Origin: Chitinophagaceae bacterium
GTDB lineage: Bacteria; Bacteroidota; Bacteroidia; Chitinophagales; Chitinophagaceae
Length of the DNA stretch: 64,000 bases
NCBI GenBank assembly: GCA_016721385.1
Contig: JADKIE010000001.1
Location: forward strand, 483,501 to 547,500
Direction: 5' to 3'
This document shows positions 1 to 10,816 of the stretch, one piece after another. The position numbers and the translations under genes were made by a program. Positions within the stretch are counted from its first letter, which is position 1. Every line of letters begins with the position of its first letter. The notes below the pieces were generated by a model. That model was not told where the DNA came from, did not search any database, and saw only the letters and a list, made by a program, of their open reading frames with translations.

Positions 1-38
1 AATCAGTTAACAACAATACTAATGAACTAAATAATAAA

Positions 39-2837
39 ATGAAAAAGAAATTTTTAATAATGCTATTATCATTTAGCATTTCAATTGTTAAAGGTCAATC
101 CCTTGCAATTAATAATGATGGAAGTGTAGCAAATAATTCGGCAATACTTGATGTAAAAAGCACCACCAAAGGTTTACTCATTCCACGTATGAGTAAAGTG
201 CAGCGTACTGCAATTACATCTCCATCAACAGGGTTATTAATATATCAAAATGCCCCAGATAGTACTGGGTTTTATTATTACGATGGAGCAAGTTGGCAAT
301 GGTTAAGCACAGCTAATGATAATAATAACAATTGGAAGCTTACAGGAAATAGTGGAACACAGCCTTATTTAAATTTTTTAGGCACTTCTGATTTATCTAA
401 TTTAACTATTAAAACTAACAATGCAGATAGGGTGTCTGTAACTACAGAAGCTGAAGTAGGCATAGGCACCCAACTACCGTACTATACATTAGATATAATA
501 ACCGGCACTGCAAACATTAATAACTGTGAGCAAAATGGCATTCGGGTAAGAACCGCTCAAAGTAGTACTGGCGCTTGTGAGGCTGGCCTCTTTATGGGTT
601 ATACCGACCTCAATACAGGATCAAATGAAGGAATAATAAGAAATTATGGGCAACAAGCTAATGGTGTAAAAACATTGGCATTCGGTGTTGGACCAGTTTT
701 AACTATGATGAGATTAACTAGCGATGGCTTAGCTGGTATTGGATCTGGTACACTGCAGCCCCAATACGGTCTAGATGTAACTTTAGGTATAGCGGCTGTA
801 TCGCCGCCTTGCGGAAGAAATGGGTTGCGGCTTAACCCAGTAGGTAACAATGCATGCGAAAGCGGTGTGTTTTTAGGTTACGACAGTATTGGAAATTACA
901 ATTCAACATCCCTATGGAATTTTAGTGCTGATAATAGTGGTACAAATAGTTTTATTCGTTTTGGATTTGGCACTAATTTTTCTCAAGCGCCGGCTACTGG
1001 GGAAGCTATGCGTATTCTTCCACCAGGTAAAGGAGTAGGAATAAATCAAATTAATCCAGTTGCTATGTTACACATTTCAAACTATACGGGCAGTGGTGTA
1101 TTACCTGGTGTAATGATAACCAATCCTACTCTCCCTCCCAATTCAAATGGCTTTTATAGTGGGCTTAAATTAACGGGGCCTAATTATCACGAAGGTTATA
1201 TCTGGAATTATCAAAACGCAGCTACCATTTTTGGCACCAATGATTTAGAACGAATGAGAATTTCCGAAAACGGAAATATAGGTATTAATACAACTAATCC
1301 TATTGCTCGTCTACATGTTGCCGATAGTTGTGTAGTTTTTAGTGCTAATGGTTCTCCTATTTATCCAGCTAGCCCATCACCCATAACTGGCCCCGGCAGA
1401 AGAATGCTGTGGTATGCAGATAAAGCTGCATTTAGAGCTGGTTATGTAGATGGTGTACAGTGGGATACAGATAGTATTGGTGTATATAGTTTTGCGGTAG
1501 GTTATAATACGAAAGCAAAAGATTATTCCACAGCTTTAGGTACAGATACAAAAGCTAGTAATGGCTCTTTAAGTACGGGTGCATATAGTACTGCCTCCTG
1601 GCTTATATTCATTTGCTACAGGCATAGTGGCTACAGCAGGTGGCGAAGCCTCAATATCTACGGGCTACCAAACAAGAGCATTAGGAAATTACTCTGTTGC
1701 TGCAGGAAGTTATACTACTGCCTCTAATACATACGCTGTAGCAATGGGAAACCAAAGCAGTGCTAGTGGCGAAGCTGCATTTTCTATGGGTAGTAACTGT
1801 GCAGCACAAGGTCCACAATCAGCTGCCTTTGGCAAAACTATGTTTACCCGTGCTGCACATTCCTTTGTAGTAGGAAGCTATAACGAGTCTTCCGATTTTC
1901 CAGACCCACAAAACCCTGCTGCTACCGATAGAATTTTTCAAATTGGTAATGGTGATAATAGCACTAGAAGTAATGCAATTACCATTTTACGAAATGGTAA
2001 TATGGGTATTGGTTCAACTACCCCTGTCTTTCCCTTAAATTTTGCTAATAACCTTGGTCATCAAATATCACTTTGGGGTAATAGTGGCAATCATTATGGT
2101 TTTGGAATACAAGGCGGTTTATTACAAATGCATAGTGCAGGTAGTGGTGATGATATTGCTTTTGGTTATGGTAGTAGCGCTTCATTTACTGAAGGCATGC
2201 GTATTAAAGGAAATGGCAAGTTAGGCATAGGCACCAGTAATCCTTTTAATCAAACAGAAATTGTAGGAGCCGCAAGTGCTACACCAGTTACACTTACCAT
2301 TGGCAACCGTGGAGGTTTTGGCCCCTGGCCATGGAGTTTGTAAGCGACTACGGCTTGGGTAGTCAATGGAGGCCTGGCTATATTAGAAGCAACGATATTG
2401 GCGGTTTTACAGGGGTCTTAGAGTTTTATACTAATATACCTAGCACTTTATACACTAGTATAAAAGGACTTGAGTTAGAAATGGTGTTACTTATACTGCA
2501 ACAGGCACAGTAAGTAGCTGGAGCGATAATAGATTAAAAAAGATATTACTCAGTTTACAAAAGGTTAGAAATTATTTCTAAAATTAACCCTGTACAATTT
2601 TACTACAACGAAAAAGCACCTTTTAAAAGCAATGATTTACAAATAGGTGTATTAGCACAAGAGCTTGAAAAAATCGCACCCTACATGGTAGATAAAATTA
2701 ACACAAAAGATTTTACCGACTTACGAAGTGTAAACAACCAAGCTTATACTTTTTTATTAATAAACGCTGTTAAGGAACAGCAAAAACAAATTGATGAATT
2801 AAAACAACAAGTGCAATTACTTTTAAAAAATAAATAA
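39..2837 (+). CDS. Secreted tail-fibre/adhesin-like protein with C-terminal S74-type chaperone domain (frameshifted)
   Basis: A signal peptide (MKKKFLIMLLSFSISIVKG) is followed by the module LDVKSTTKGLLIPRMSK, typical of Bacteroidota surface proteins with phage tail-fibre-like repeats. The middle has repeats of the YadA-head type (SxAxGxxxxA, about 1480-1850) and short beta-solenoid units ending GIGT/GIGS. The last ~100 residues (2530-2837) carry WSDNRLKKDI and IGVLAQELEKIAP, the hallmark of the Peptidase_S74 intramolecular chaperone that trimerises and self-cleaves tail spikes; a coiled coil (KEQQKQIDELKQQVQLLL) closes the protein. The reading frame changes near 1600, 2335, 2483, 2543 and 2566, each explained by one base; all pieces join into one sensible protein of roughly 930 residues. 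Role inferred: trimeric surface fibre or adhesin; ligand unknown. Confidence 0.8.
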
Positions 2838-2839
2838 TC

Positions 2840-4045
2840 ATGAAAAAAATAATCATTTTTCTTAGCATGGCTTTGTGCTTTACTGCATTGGCGGTTACAT
2901 CTCAAGCACAGCTTTTAAAAAAGCTAAAAGATAAAGCTGCAAAAGCATTAGAGCCTAAAAAAAACACAGAAACGCCAGCTGCAGAAGGCCAACAAACAAA
3001 CAATGAAGAAACCCCATCTGCGTCTAGCAAAAAAACAAAAGTAAAATGGGTACCTACACCAGATTGTGATAAACTATTTGTATTGGAAAAAGGTGAAACT
3101 TTTTTGTACGACGAAACAAAAGTGATAGCAGCAAATGGCAAACTAAGCTACTCGTTTATTTTGCAAAATAAAAGTTACGAGTATTTTTTAATTGAAGACG
3201 GTAAACGCTCCGGCCCTTTTAAAGAAGCACCTGTAGCACAAATGAATATTGTTTCGGATAAAAGAGATAGTGATGAAGACAACGGCAGCAGTAACAATGA
3301 TGATGAAAAAATTGATATGGGCAGTGGCAAAAAAGATGCAGTAACTGCACAATACAGCAAAACTATCAATAACAAACTTTTTATAGTTTTTAATGGCAAA
3401 AATTTTGGGCCGTACGACTTTATAAGTAAAATAAAAGTATCGCCGGATAAGAAAAAATTTTGGGCAGCAGTAGTAATTGGCGGCACAACAGATATGATGG
3501 CAAAAATGGGTATGGGAAATTCATTTTTAGTAAATGAGGCTGGTGTAAAACAAAAAGGAGGCGATGGCGCCAGTTTTGCAGCAAAGATGATGGTAAGCCA
3601 AAATTTTGGTGCAGCAGCACTTAGTATTTTAGATAATGCCGGTCAAAAAGCAATTACCATTTCATCTGCCGAAAAAAAACAAGAAGGCAGTATGATGGAT
3701 TTGTATTCCGATAATAAATCCACAATGATGGTTGCAGATAATGGCGATATTCTTTCTATACCATCGCAAAGCCCTACACAATTATTGGTAAATGGTAACG
3801 AAGCGGCAGCATTTAAAGTACCGGTAACCAATATGCGGCGCTTATTTATTTTTCCGGAGTACAACAAATCTGTTTATTATCAATCGGGCAAAATATACCG
3901 TGGCGATGGTAGCGAAGAAGCTTTATCTGGCGTTACATTTCCAAGATTTGTAACCATTAATAAACAACCTGCCATTTACTATTACAAAATTTATGAAAAC
4001 GAAACGGGCGATAAAGAGGTTTACCTCTGCAAAAAAGTTTTATAA
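2840..4045 (+). CDS. Secreted hypothetical protein
   Basis: 401 residues. An N-terminal signal peptide (MKKIIIFLSMALCFTALA) is followed by a lysine-rich, low-complexity stretch (residues ~25-65, KKLKDKAAKALEPKK and many T/E/N) and then a beta-rich body with repeated 'YxxxxNGKxxGPYD'-like phrases (around residues 100-125 and 165-190) that read like degenerate repeats. I do not recognise the family. It begins 3 bases after the stop of the tail-fibre-like gene, so the two are probably cotranscribed; the start codon is the only ATG in a sensible position. The C-terminus overlaps the start of the next gene by 53 bases. Exported; function unknown. Confidence 0.7.
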   Translation: MKKIIIFLSMALCFTALAVTSQAQLLKKLKDKAAKALEPKKNTETPAAEGQQTNNEETPSASSKKTKVKWVPTPDCDKLFVLEKGETFLYDETKVIAANGKLSYSFILQNKSYEYFLIEDGKRSGPFKEAPVAQMNIVSDKRDSDEDNGSSNNDDEKIDMGSGKKDAVTAQYSKTINNKLFIVFNGKNFGPYDFISKIKVSPDKKKFWAAVVIGGTTDMMAKMGMGNSFLVNEAGVKQKGGDGASFAAKMMVSQNFGAAALSILDNAGQKAITISSAEKKQEGSMMDLYSDNKSTMMVADNGDILSIPSQSPTQLLVNGNEAAAFKVPVTNMRRLFIFPEYNKSVYYQSGKIYRGDGSEEALSGVTFPRFVTINKQPAIYYYKIYENETGDKEVYLCKKVL

Positions 4046-4751
4046 AATATTTTTTACTGCAGTTTTTTGTGTAAGCATATATGCTGTATTTGTTTTTGCT
4101 AAAAACAAATACAGCAACCCAAATTTTGGAAACACTTTTAACACAAAAGCTATTGCAGCAGAAAATAAGTTGCACAGTATGGATTCAAACTTTGCATTAT
4201 GTGCACCTGTATGCAGGGCAAATAGCAGGTTTATGCAAAGCATTGTTTTTCCGGAAGTAATGCGATACAATAGTTTAAAAGACGGAATAGAGGCAGAATC
4301 GTTACGGACACTTTATGTGCAATTTGGCGAAGAGTATGCAAATTTTTCTATCGGCCTGTTTCAAATGAAACCAACATTTGCTGTGCAAGTAGAAGAAAAA
4401 GCAAAGCAGTTATTGCCCGACAGTATTTATAAAGAGTTGCAATTAAGTTATGAAACAACTGATAAAGAAAGTATTAGAGCTAACCGGGTAGAACGCTTAC
4501 AGGATAACGATTGGCAATTGGTTTACCTTACAGCATTTGTGTGTATTTGTAATGAAATATACAAAGACAAAAAATTTGAAACAACAACTGAAAAATTACA
4601 GTGGTATGCAACAGTGTACAATGCAGGTTTTAATAAATCGGAAACATATATTTCAAAAAAAACACAAGAAGATAATTTTTACCTGCAACAAAATATGCCT
4701 GATAAAAAATTTAAGTATGCTGCTATAGCTGCATGGTTTTATAAAAAATAA
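3993..4751 (+). CDS. Membrane-anchored lytic-transglycosylase-like protein
   Basis: 252 residues. The start lies inside the preceding gene; no later ATG precedes the hydrophobic segment (residues ~16-36, KIFFTAVFCVSIYAVFVFA), so the overlap is likely real. The body contains three phrases reminiscent of SLT/goose-lysozyme transglycosylases: a glutamate after a hydrophobic run (FPEVMRYN, candidate catalytic Glu), the block FSIGLFQMKPTFA, which resembles the family's GLMQ-x-MP-x-TA, and YNAGF, resembling the AYNAG motif. Such enzymes cleave the glycan strands of peptidoglycan in the periplasm. The match is partial: residues between the Glu and GLFQ are longer than usual. The family is inferred from these motifs only. 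Confidence 0.55.
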   Translation: MKTKRAIKRFTSAKKFYKIFFTAVFCVSIYAVFVFAKNKYSNPNFGNTFNTKAIAAENKLHSMDSNFALCAPVCRANSRFMQSIVFPEVMRYNSLKDGIEAESLRTLYVQFGEEYANFSIGLFQMKPTFAVQVEEKAKQLLPDSIYKELQLSYETTDKESIRANRVERLQDNDWQLVYLTAFVCICNEIYKDKKFETTTEKLQWYATVYNAGFNKSETYISKKTQEDNFYLQQNMPDKKFKYAAIAAWFYKK

Positions 4752-4798
4752 TACATTTTTCCTTGGCATATTTATGGTACACAGCATTTCTTTAAACT

Positions 4799-4822
4799 AA
4801 GTAGTTTTTTTCAAAACTACTT
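4799..4822 (+). terminator. Perfect 10-bp hairpin, possible terminator
   Basis: AAGTAGTTTT, a 4-base loop (TTTC), then AAAACTACTT, 48 bases after the transglycosylase-like gene. There is no clear T-run after the stem, so termination is possible but weak. The remaining ~150 bases between the flanking genes show nothing else. Confidence 0.4.
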
Positions 4823-4904
4823 ATCAAAATCGAAACATCAGAGTATTCTTTTACCCATCCAAGCCAATAAGTGAACACAAAATAGTTAGAACAATATCAT
4901 CACA

Positions 4905-6287
4905 ATGTTTTTAAAAAAAATTAACATGAAACAAATACTATTATTCCTGTTTTTATCTCCGGTATTTAATTGCTATGCCCAAAAACAAACGTTTGATATT
5001 GTAACTTTTACTCCTCCTAAAGGTTGGAAAAAAGAAGTAAAAGAAAATTCTTTAGAGCTTACTAATATATCAGGAAGTAAGTGGGCGCAAATTGTTATAT
5101 ACAAAAACACTATTTCCAAAGGCAATATCGATAAAGATTTAAAAAGTGAGTGGGAAACATTGGTAGCCTTACAATTAAAAATAACCGCAGCCCCAACAAC
5201 AAGTAACGTAAAGCTAGAGGATGGCTGGAAAATAAAATCGGGCTCTGCTCCTTTTAAATTTAACAATGCCGATGCCATTGCATTGCTTACTACTTTTAGC
5301 GGATACGGTGCAATGGTAAGTGTTCTGGCAAACACTAACAGCCCGGATTATATGCCTACCATTCAATCATTTGTAGATGCTATTAAGTTAAATAATGGAA
5401 AGGCTGAGCCTGTGGCTCTAAATAATCAACCCGGTGTTGTATCGAAAATTTCATCAAACTTTAAGTTTAACACTACCAATTTCGATGATGGCTGGAACAG
5501 TACTGTACAGGAAGATTGGGTACATGTGGCTAAAGGAAATATTAATGTATTGATTCACTATCCTAAAGAGGGCACTATTTTTCCTGCCGACCCGGAGCCG
5601 CTTACAAATGCAGCCTGGAATATTTTGGTAGCGCCAAGATATAGCAATTTAAAAAATTACAAAACAAGTTATATCAATACTTACAACAGGCCGTATTTGG
5701 GTATGGGTTATGCTACCGATAATGCATCAAGCAAGCAGGTTTTTATTTTACTATTCCGCCAAGGTGAAACCGGCTGGCTTGAGTTTGTGGCTCCGGATAA
5801 AAACAGTTTTATACAACAGTTTAAATTTGACCCCGAAACAATAAGATGGGATAGCGAAAGCGATTTACTTAAGCCGCTGGCACAAATGGTTAACTACAAC
5901 AAATTTGCAATTGCAGAAAATGATTTTAAAGGAATCTGGACAAGTGACTTTACCGGTGTACAGCAACTTTATCATGTATATACAGGTAATTATGCCGGCA
6001 TGAATATTAACCAGTCCAATCAAACATTCAAATTTGGAACAGCCAATACTTACAATTGGGAAATACTTGTTGTAAATGGCATGGTTGGCTCAATGAAATA
6101 TGCCAATGTAAAATCCTCAGGAAAGTTTACCGTACTTAATAACTGGCAAATAAAATTTTCTGATGTGGAAGGCAAGCCCAAAAAATACAATGCATTTTTT
6201 TCTTGTATTAAAGGAGCCAGGCTATTGCATTTGTTGGATGCTGAGTTTACCGGCAGTGGCATTTATACCGTTTTTGGTAAAAAGTGA
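4905..6287 (+). CDS. Secreted hypothetical protein
   Basis: 460 residues from the first ATG; the second ATG at 4926 gives a cleaner signal peptide (MKQILLFLFLSPVFNCYAQ) and may be the real start. Two regions can be made out. The N-terminal ~160 residues begin 'FTPPKGWKKE', a phrase common to small PsbP/MOG1-like or DUF-type exported domains that start from 'P.GW'. The C-terminal ~120 residues (from FKGIWTSDF) are rich in aromatic residues and glycine and end GSGIYTVFGKK, like a small lipocalin-type beta barrel. No catalytic motif is visible. It stands alone, convergent with the LytTR regulator gene that ends 45 bases downstream on the other strand. Exported, function unknown. Confidence 0.7.
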   Translation: MFLKKINMKQILLFLFLSPVFNCYAQKQTFDIVTFTPPKGWKKEVKENSLELTNISGSKWAQIVIYKNTISKGNIDKDLKSEWETLVALQLKITAAPTTSNVKLEDGWKIKSGSAPFKFNNADAIALLTTFSGYGAMVSVLANTNSPDYMPTIQSFVDAIKLNNGKAEPVALNNQPGVVSKISSNFKFNTTNFDDGWNSTVQEDWVHVAKGNINVLIHYPKEGTIFPADPEPLTNAAWNILVAPRYSNLKNYKTSYINTYNRPYLGMGYATDNASSKQVFILLFRQGETGWLEFVAPDKNSFIQQFKFDPETIRWDSESDLLKPLAQMVNYNKFAIAENDFKGIWTSDFTGVQQLYHVYTGNYAGMNINQSNQTFKFGTANTYNWEILVVNGMVGSMKYANVKSSGKFTVLNNWQIKFSDVEGKPKKYNAFFSCIKGARLLHLLDAEFTGSGIYTVFGKK

Positions 6288-6331
6288 TTGTCAGTTATAT
6301 CGCTATTAATTGTTTAAAAAAGTTTATATTA

Positions 6332-7084
6332 TTAATTAATTCCAAACTTTAATTTCTCAATTACTTCATGCTGCCGCCTCCTCGATATTTCTACTTTCGA
6401 GCCGTCAGTCATGGTTAAGTTTCCATCTGCGTTATAACTACTAACATGCTTTCTATTTACAAGATGCGATTTATGTATACGTACAAAGTTGTGTTCAGCT
6501 AGTATTTCATCATATTCTTTTAATGTTTTAGAGGCTAAAAGTGGCGCTTTGTTTATTAAAATTATTTTTGTGTAATTACTCATGCCTTCTAATCGGATAA
6601 TTTCTTCCGTTTTAAAAAAATAAGTTCCTTGAGTTGTATTAATAGCCAATATAAATTCTTTTTTATCGGGGGTAGCAATATTGTGTAGTAAGTTTGCATT
6701 GAGTTGTTTACGATTATTTTCATTCTCACTTATGAGTCTAAATCTTTTAACCGCATTTTGTAATTCCGAAGCATCTATTGGTTTAAGCAAATAATCCAAT
6801 GCACTAAAACGAATAGCTTGTATGGCATACCTATCGTAAGCTGTTGTAAAAATTATTGTAAAGTTTATTGTTTTTACCTGTTTCAAAAAAGCAAAGCCGT
6901 CTAATTTGGGCATTTGAATATCTAAAAATAATATATCAGGTTCAAAAGTTTTAATTAACTCTAATGCTAATAAAGGTTCATTTGAATATTTCACTTTTGT
7001 AATTTCCGGCACATAACGTTCAATCATTAGTTGCAATGTATTTATTGCAGATTGTTCATCATCTAATATTAATGCTTTAATCAC
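6332..7084 (-). CDS. LytTR-family response regulator
   Basis: 250 residues. A receiver domain (residues ~1-118) has the acidic pair D8-D9, the phosphoacceptor D55 in ILFLDIQMPKLDG, the conserved Thr in FTTAY and Lys in LLKPID. A LytTR DNA-binding domain fills residues ~138-245 (IIRLEGMSNYTKI; FVRIHKSHLVNRKHV; the basic end SRRRQHEV). This is the output half of a LytS/LytR-type two-component system: the cytoplasmic regulator is phosphorylated by its kinase and binds promoters as a dimer. It lies 38 bases downstream of the propeller-type sensor kinase on the same strand, which is almost certainly its partner. Target genes cannot be told from the sequence. Confidence 0.93.
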   Translation of the reverse strand: MIKALILDDEQSAINTLQLMIERYVPEITKVKYSNEPLLALELIKTFEPDILFLDIQMPKLDGFAFLKQVKTINFTIIFTTAYDRYAIQAIRFSALDYLLKPIDASELQNAVKRFRLISENENNRKQLNANLLHNIATPDKKEFILAINTTQGTYFFKTEEIIRLEGMSNYTKIILINKAPLLASKTLKEYDEILAEHNFVRIHKSHLVNRKHVSSYNADGNLTMTDGSKVEISRRRQHEVIEKLKFGIN

Positions 7085-7122
7085 ATACCGAAAATACTAA
7101 AAGCTAACTAAAGCAAAAAAAA

Positions 7123-10100
7123 TCAATCGCCAATATATAATACTAACGTAACAAGGGTACCTGTTATTTCTGCATTATCATCTAAATTATCCAAAATTGA
7201 AACTTCGTATTTTTTTTGAAATTGTTGCTCCAATATTTTAAGACGATCCTGTACTAATGATTGACCTAATGAAATGTGTTCTTTTGCAGTTGAATTTGCT
7301 TTTAACAAAGCGGAGGCTTTACGGCCAATACCATTATCATTAATACGGCATTGCAAATACTCGTTCCCCAAAAGTATAAAGCTAATTTCTATGTTTTTAT
7401 CTCCACTTTTGGGTATCAACCCATGCCATATAGCATTTTCAATATATGGTTGCAAAATCATAGTAGGTATTTTTATTTCGGAAGCATCGATGTTGGAAGC
7501 TGTATGTATGGTATAGGTAAACGTATTTTCAAAACGCAATTGTTCTAATTGTAAATACAGCGTAAGCAATTCTATTTCTTTTTCTAAAAAAATAAATTGC
7601 TGTGTACCGTTCATCAATATTTCTCGTTGCAGTTTTGAAAACCGGGAAAGATAACGGTTGGCCTCATCTACATTTCCTTTCAATATATATTGTTGAATAC
7701 TATTTAAGCAATTAAAAATAAAATGTGGGTTCATTTGAGCCCTTAGTACAGTAAGTTGCGAAGTAGCTAAGTCTTTGCTCAACTGCAACACTTCTATTTC
7801 TGTTTCCTTTGCTTTCTGTTCTGTTTTAATTTTTTCAATTTTATCTGCACATAATGAAGCTATGGTACTAAGAATTTGAAAATGCTTTTCCTTATAAAAA
7901 TTTTTTTCCGGATGCTCACTATCAATAACACCAATTACATTGCCATTAGATACTATAGGAACTGTAATTTCTGAATACCTTACAGCATCATCTGTTATGT
8001 ACCTACTGTCATTTGATGTATCATTTATTATTTCAGCATTTCCCGTTGCCGCAACATTTCCAACTATCCCTTTGCCCATTTTTATTTCAAGCGGATTTAA
8101 AATTTTATTTTCTTCTGTAGTTTTAAGTCCCCATGCGGCTTTTTGTACTAATACATTTCGTTTTTCATCTTTCAAATAAATCACACAATCCTCAAAATCC
8201 AGTGCAGCAATACAATTTTTAGTTATATCCCATAATAATTCATCTACGTTGTTTTGATTGTGAATTGAATTTGAAAAATAATTTATTATTTGTGTCATTT
8301 CAAGCTGATACTGATAACTCTGTGCTTTTACAGTTTGCAATTCGGTGTTTTGTTGTTCCTTGTGTTTTATATTTTCTTCCCTCCGTTTTATGTAGTAATA
8401 AATACCGCTAACAATTAGTACAAATATCAAACCCACAAACCACCATCGTTGCCATAAAGGCTTTGATATGCTAAATGAATATCTGGCTTCTTGCTCCGAC
8501 CATTTACCTTTACTATTAAGAGCCTTAACTTTAAATACGTAATTACCCGGGTTTAAATATTCGTAGTTTATGAAACGGTGCTTGCCCGTTTCTTTCCAAA
8601 TTGTATCCACTCCTTCTAGTTGATAATAATAGTGTAATCCTTCGGGGTCACTATAGTCAAGGGCCGTAAAGCCAAACCTAAATGAATTTTCCTTGTACAA
8701 AAACGAGTGCCGCATTGAACGATCGTTTATAAGAGTAGTATTTGTATTAAGCTGAGCAATATCGGTAATATACACTAAAGGCGCTCTGTAGGGAACGATT
8801 AGTGAATGAGGGTTAAATGAAGACAGTCCGTTTATTGTGGCGGCAAATATGATACCGTCTTTACCCTGGCATAATTGAACGTAACTGTATCCAGGCTTAA
8901 TAAAACCATCCGCTTCCGTAAAATTTAATATGCGGTTTTTATGCTTTTCATCTTGCCCGATAAATGTTAATCCTTTTGAACTGCCGGCCCAAATATTATT
9001 ACTATCCGCAAGCAGTGTTAAATAGTTTAAAGTATTCAATCCATCTTTCCCGGTATATTGACGAATAATTTGTATCTCATTTTTATTATTGAATTGGCAT
9101 TGATAAATACCATCGGTATTTGTTGCCAGCTAAATTTTACCCGCTTTATCTTTTAAAATATAATTGATAGGCAGCTCTTTTTATTAAACAAAAAATGATG
9201 TAAAGAATCTTTTTCCAAATACACCAAACCTTCTTGCCCTGCTATCCACAGTTTACCATCCGGAGCTTCAATACCAGCATAAAAACTACCATGCAACGAA
9301 ATACGGGCATTATATTTATAAGGAATAAAAATAATTTTTTGATTTTTGTTTTCAATACGGGTAATGCCATAATCGCCTATGGCATACAAAACACCATTAC
9401 TTGTTTTAAAAAATGAGTAAATAGAATTATCGTGTAACCCATCTGAAACAGAAAAATTTTTTACCTTACCCTTATGCCACAATGCTATTCCCTGATAACC
9501 AGTGCCCAGCCAAATTTTATTGGGTTCTTCCTCATATATTGCTTTTACCTCTGCTTCCGGCACAATATTTTTTTGTAGTATTTTAAATTGATTGTCTTTC
9601 TTTTCTATCACTATTCCACGGTTACCGCCTATCAACCAACTACCATTACTAATTGTACAGGCAGAATAAAAATCTTTATGGTTGGATACAGCACTTAAAT
9701 CATAATGATTAAAAATTACCGGTTTTATTTTTATCAGCCCATTATCAGAAGCTACCCAAAAAAAATCATCCTCTTTAAAAAAAGCATTTGGTTCATAAAT
9801 ATCTTCATTTAAAGTATTTATATACTGTGAGGAATTCTTACTTTCCGGATGAAAGCAATACAGGCCTGATGTACCAATATACCAAAAGCCTTTACCGATG
9901 GCTGGAGAAATAGTTTTACTATTGTTGTACAAAATACTGCTAACGCCTTTATTCCATTCGTTCATCTCGGTTTGTGCACAATCAAAAAAAACTTGATCTT
10001 TATTAACAGGATGAAGAGACAGAATCAAATCTCTTTGATTTTCTTTGTCAAAAATTAACTCCCACTTATTATTTGTAAACCTAAATAATTTTGAAAATTG

Positions 10101-10697
10101 TGCTGCATACAACGTATTATCATCTGCTTTAGCAATATGGGTTAATACTTTATTATTTCCATTGCAATTTGTAACCTGCCATTCTTTTGACAAATACTGA
10201 ACAATATTAATTTTTTTATTCCCGGTAAAGTCTAAATCATGTATGCTAACTTTTGCCAGTCCTATTTTCCCTGCAAGCCAAACATAGTCTTCTTCAATTA
10301 AGATATTATTAATAGCTTGCTGAGCATTTAAAGATTGTGTTAATTTAATAATAGTATCATTGGAATAATAGAATAATCCGGTTGTGCTGCCAATCCATAA
10401 ATTATTTTTTGCATCTGCTTTAATAATTTGCACATTACCTATCCAATCATTTTCTAAAGTGTATGAATAATTATTAAAAGTATAACCGTCAAATTTACTA
10501 AGCCCAACTGTAGAGCCTACCCATAAATAACCTTTATTGTCTTTTGCTATTGCATTTACCTGCGAAGATGGTAAGCCGTGAGAGGTATTAAAAAATTCAT
10601 ATGTATATGACTGGTGAGAAAGCTGAGCCGATACACTTTTACTAAAAAGCATAAGTAAACTCAAGCAACTGGCTTTTATCAAATTCAAAGATTTCAA
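7123..10697 (-). CDS. Propeller-type sensor histidine kinase of the LytS class (interrupted by one indel and one stop)
   Basis: About 1190 residues once rejoined. A signal peptide (LIKASCLSLLMLFSKSVSA) leads into periplasmic two-component-regulator propeller repeats (for example HGLPSSQVNAIAKDNKGYLW and DGLHDNSIYSF), then a Y_Y_Y domain (HYYYQLEGVDTIW; LNPGNYVFKVKA), one membrane helix (WWFVGLIFVLIVSGIYYYI), a coiled coil, a GAF domain, and a His_kinase domain with the phosphoacceptor His in MNPHFIFNCLNSIQ, then an ATPase domain (NDNGIGRKA). It senses an extracytoplasmic ligand, often a glycan product in this class, and phosphorylates the adjacent LytTR regulator. Near 9168 one A is missing in a run of five (LFNKKELPINYIL restores the frame), and at 9130-9132 a TAG stands where the repeat motif GKIWLAT needs Trp (TGG). 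Confidence 0.85.
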
Positions 10698-10757
10698 TAC
10701 GCTAAAATAATAATTCTCTGAAGGTATTTAAACAAAATATGGCTTATAATAAAAACT

Positions 10758-10786
10758 AAATTGGGCTGGCATTTTCAGCCCAATTT
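10758..10786 (-). terminator. Rho-independent terminator
   Basis: AAATTGGGCTG and CAGCCCAATTT pair over 11 bp with a 7-base loop. On the minus strand the hairpin lies 31 bases after the stop of the tail-fibre-like gene and is followed by AGTTTTT, so it ends that gene's transcript. Confidence 0.8.
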
Positions 10787-10816
10787 CTTCGTTTATAGTG
10801 TTCGCCTATTTCAATT

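Noticed and set aside
39..2837. Prophage, because of the tail-fibre-like proteins and the S74 domain
   Set aside because: No capsid, terminase, portal, integrase or lysis genes are present; the proteins have Sec signal peptides and are common as cellular surface proteins in this phylum.
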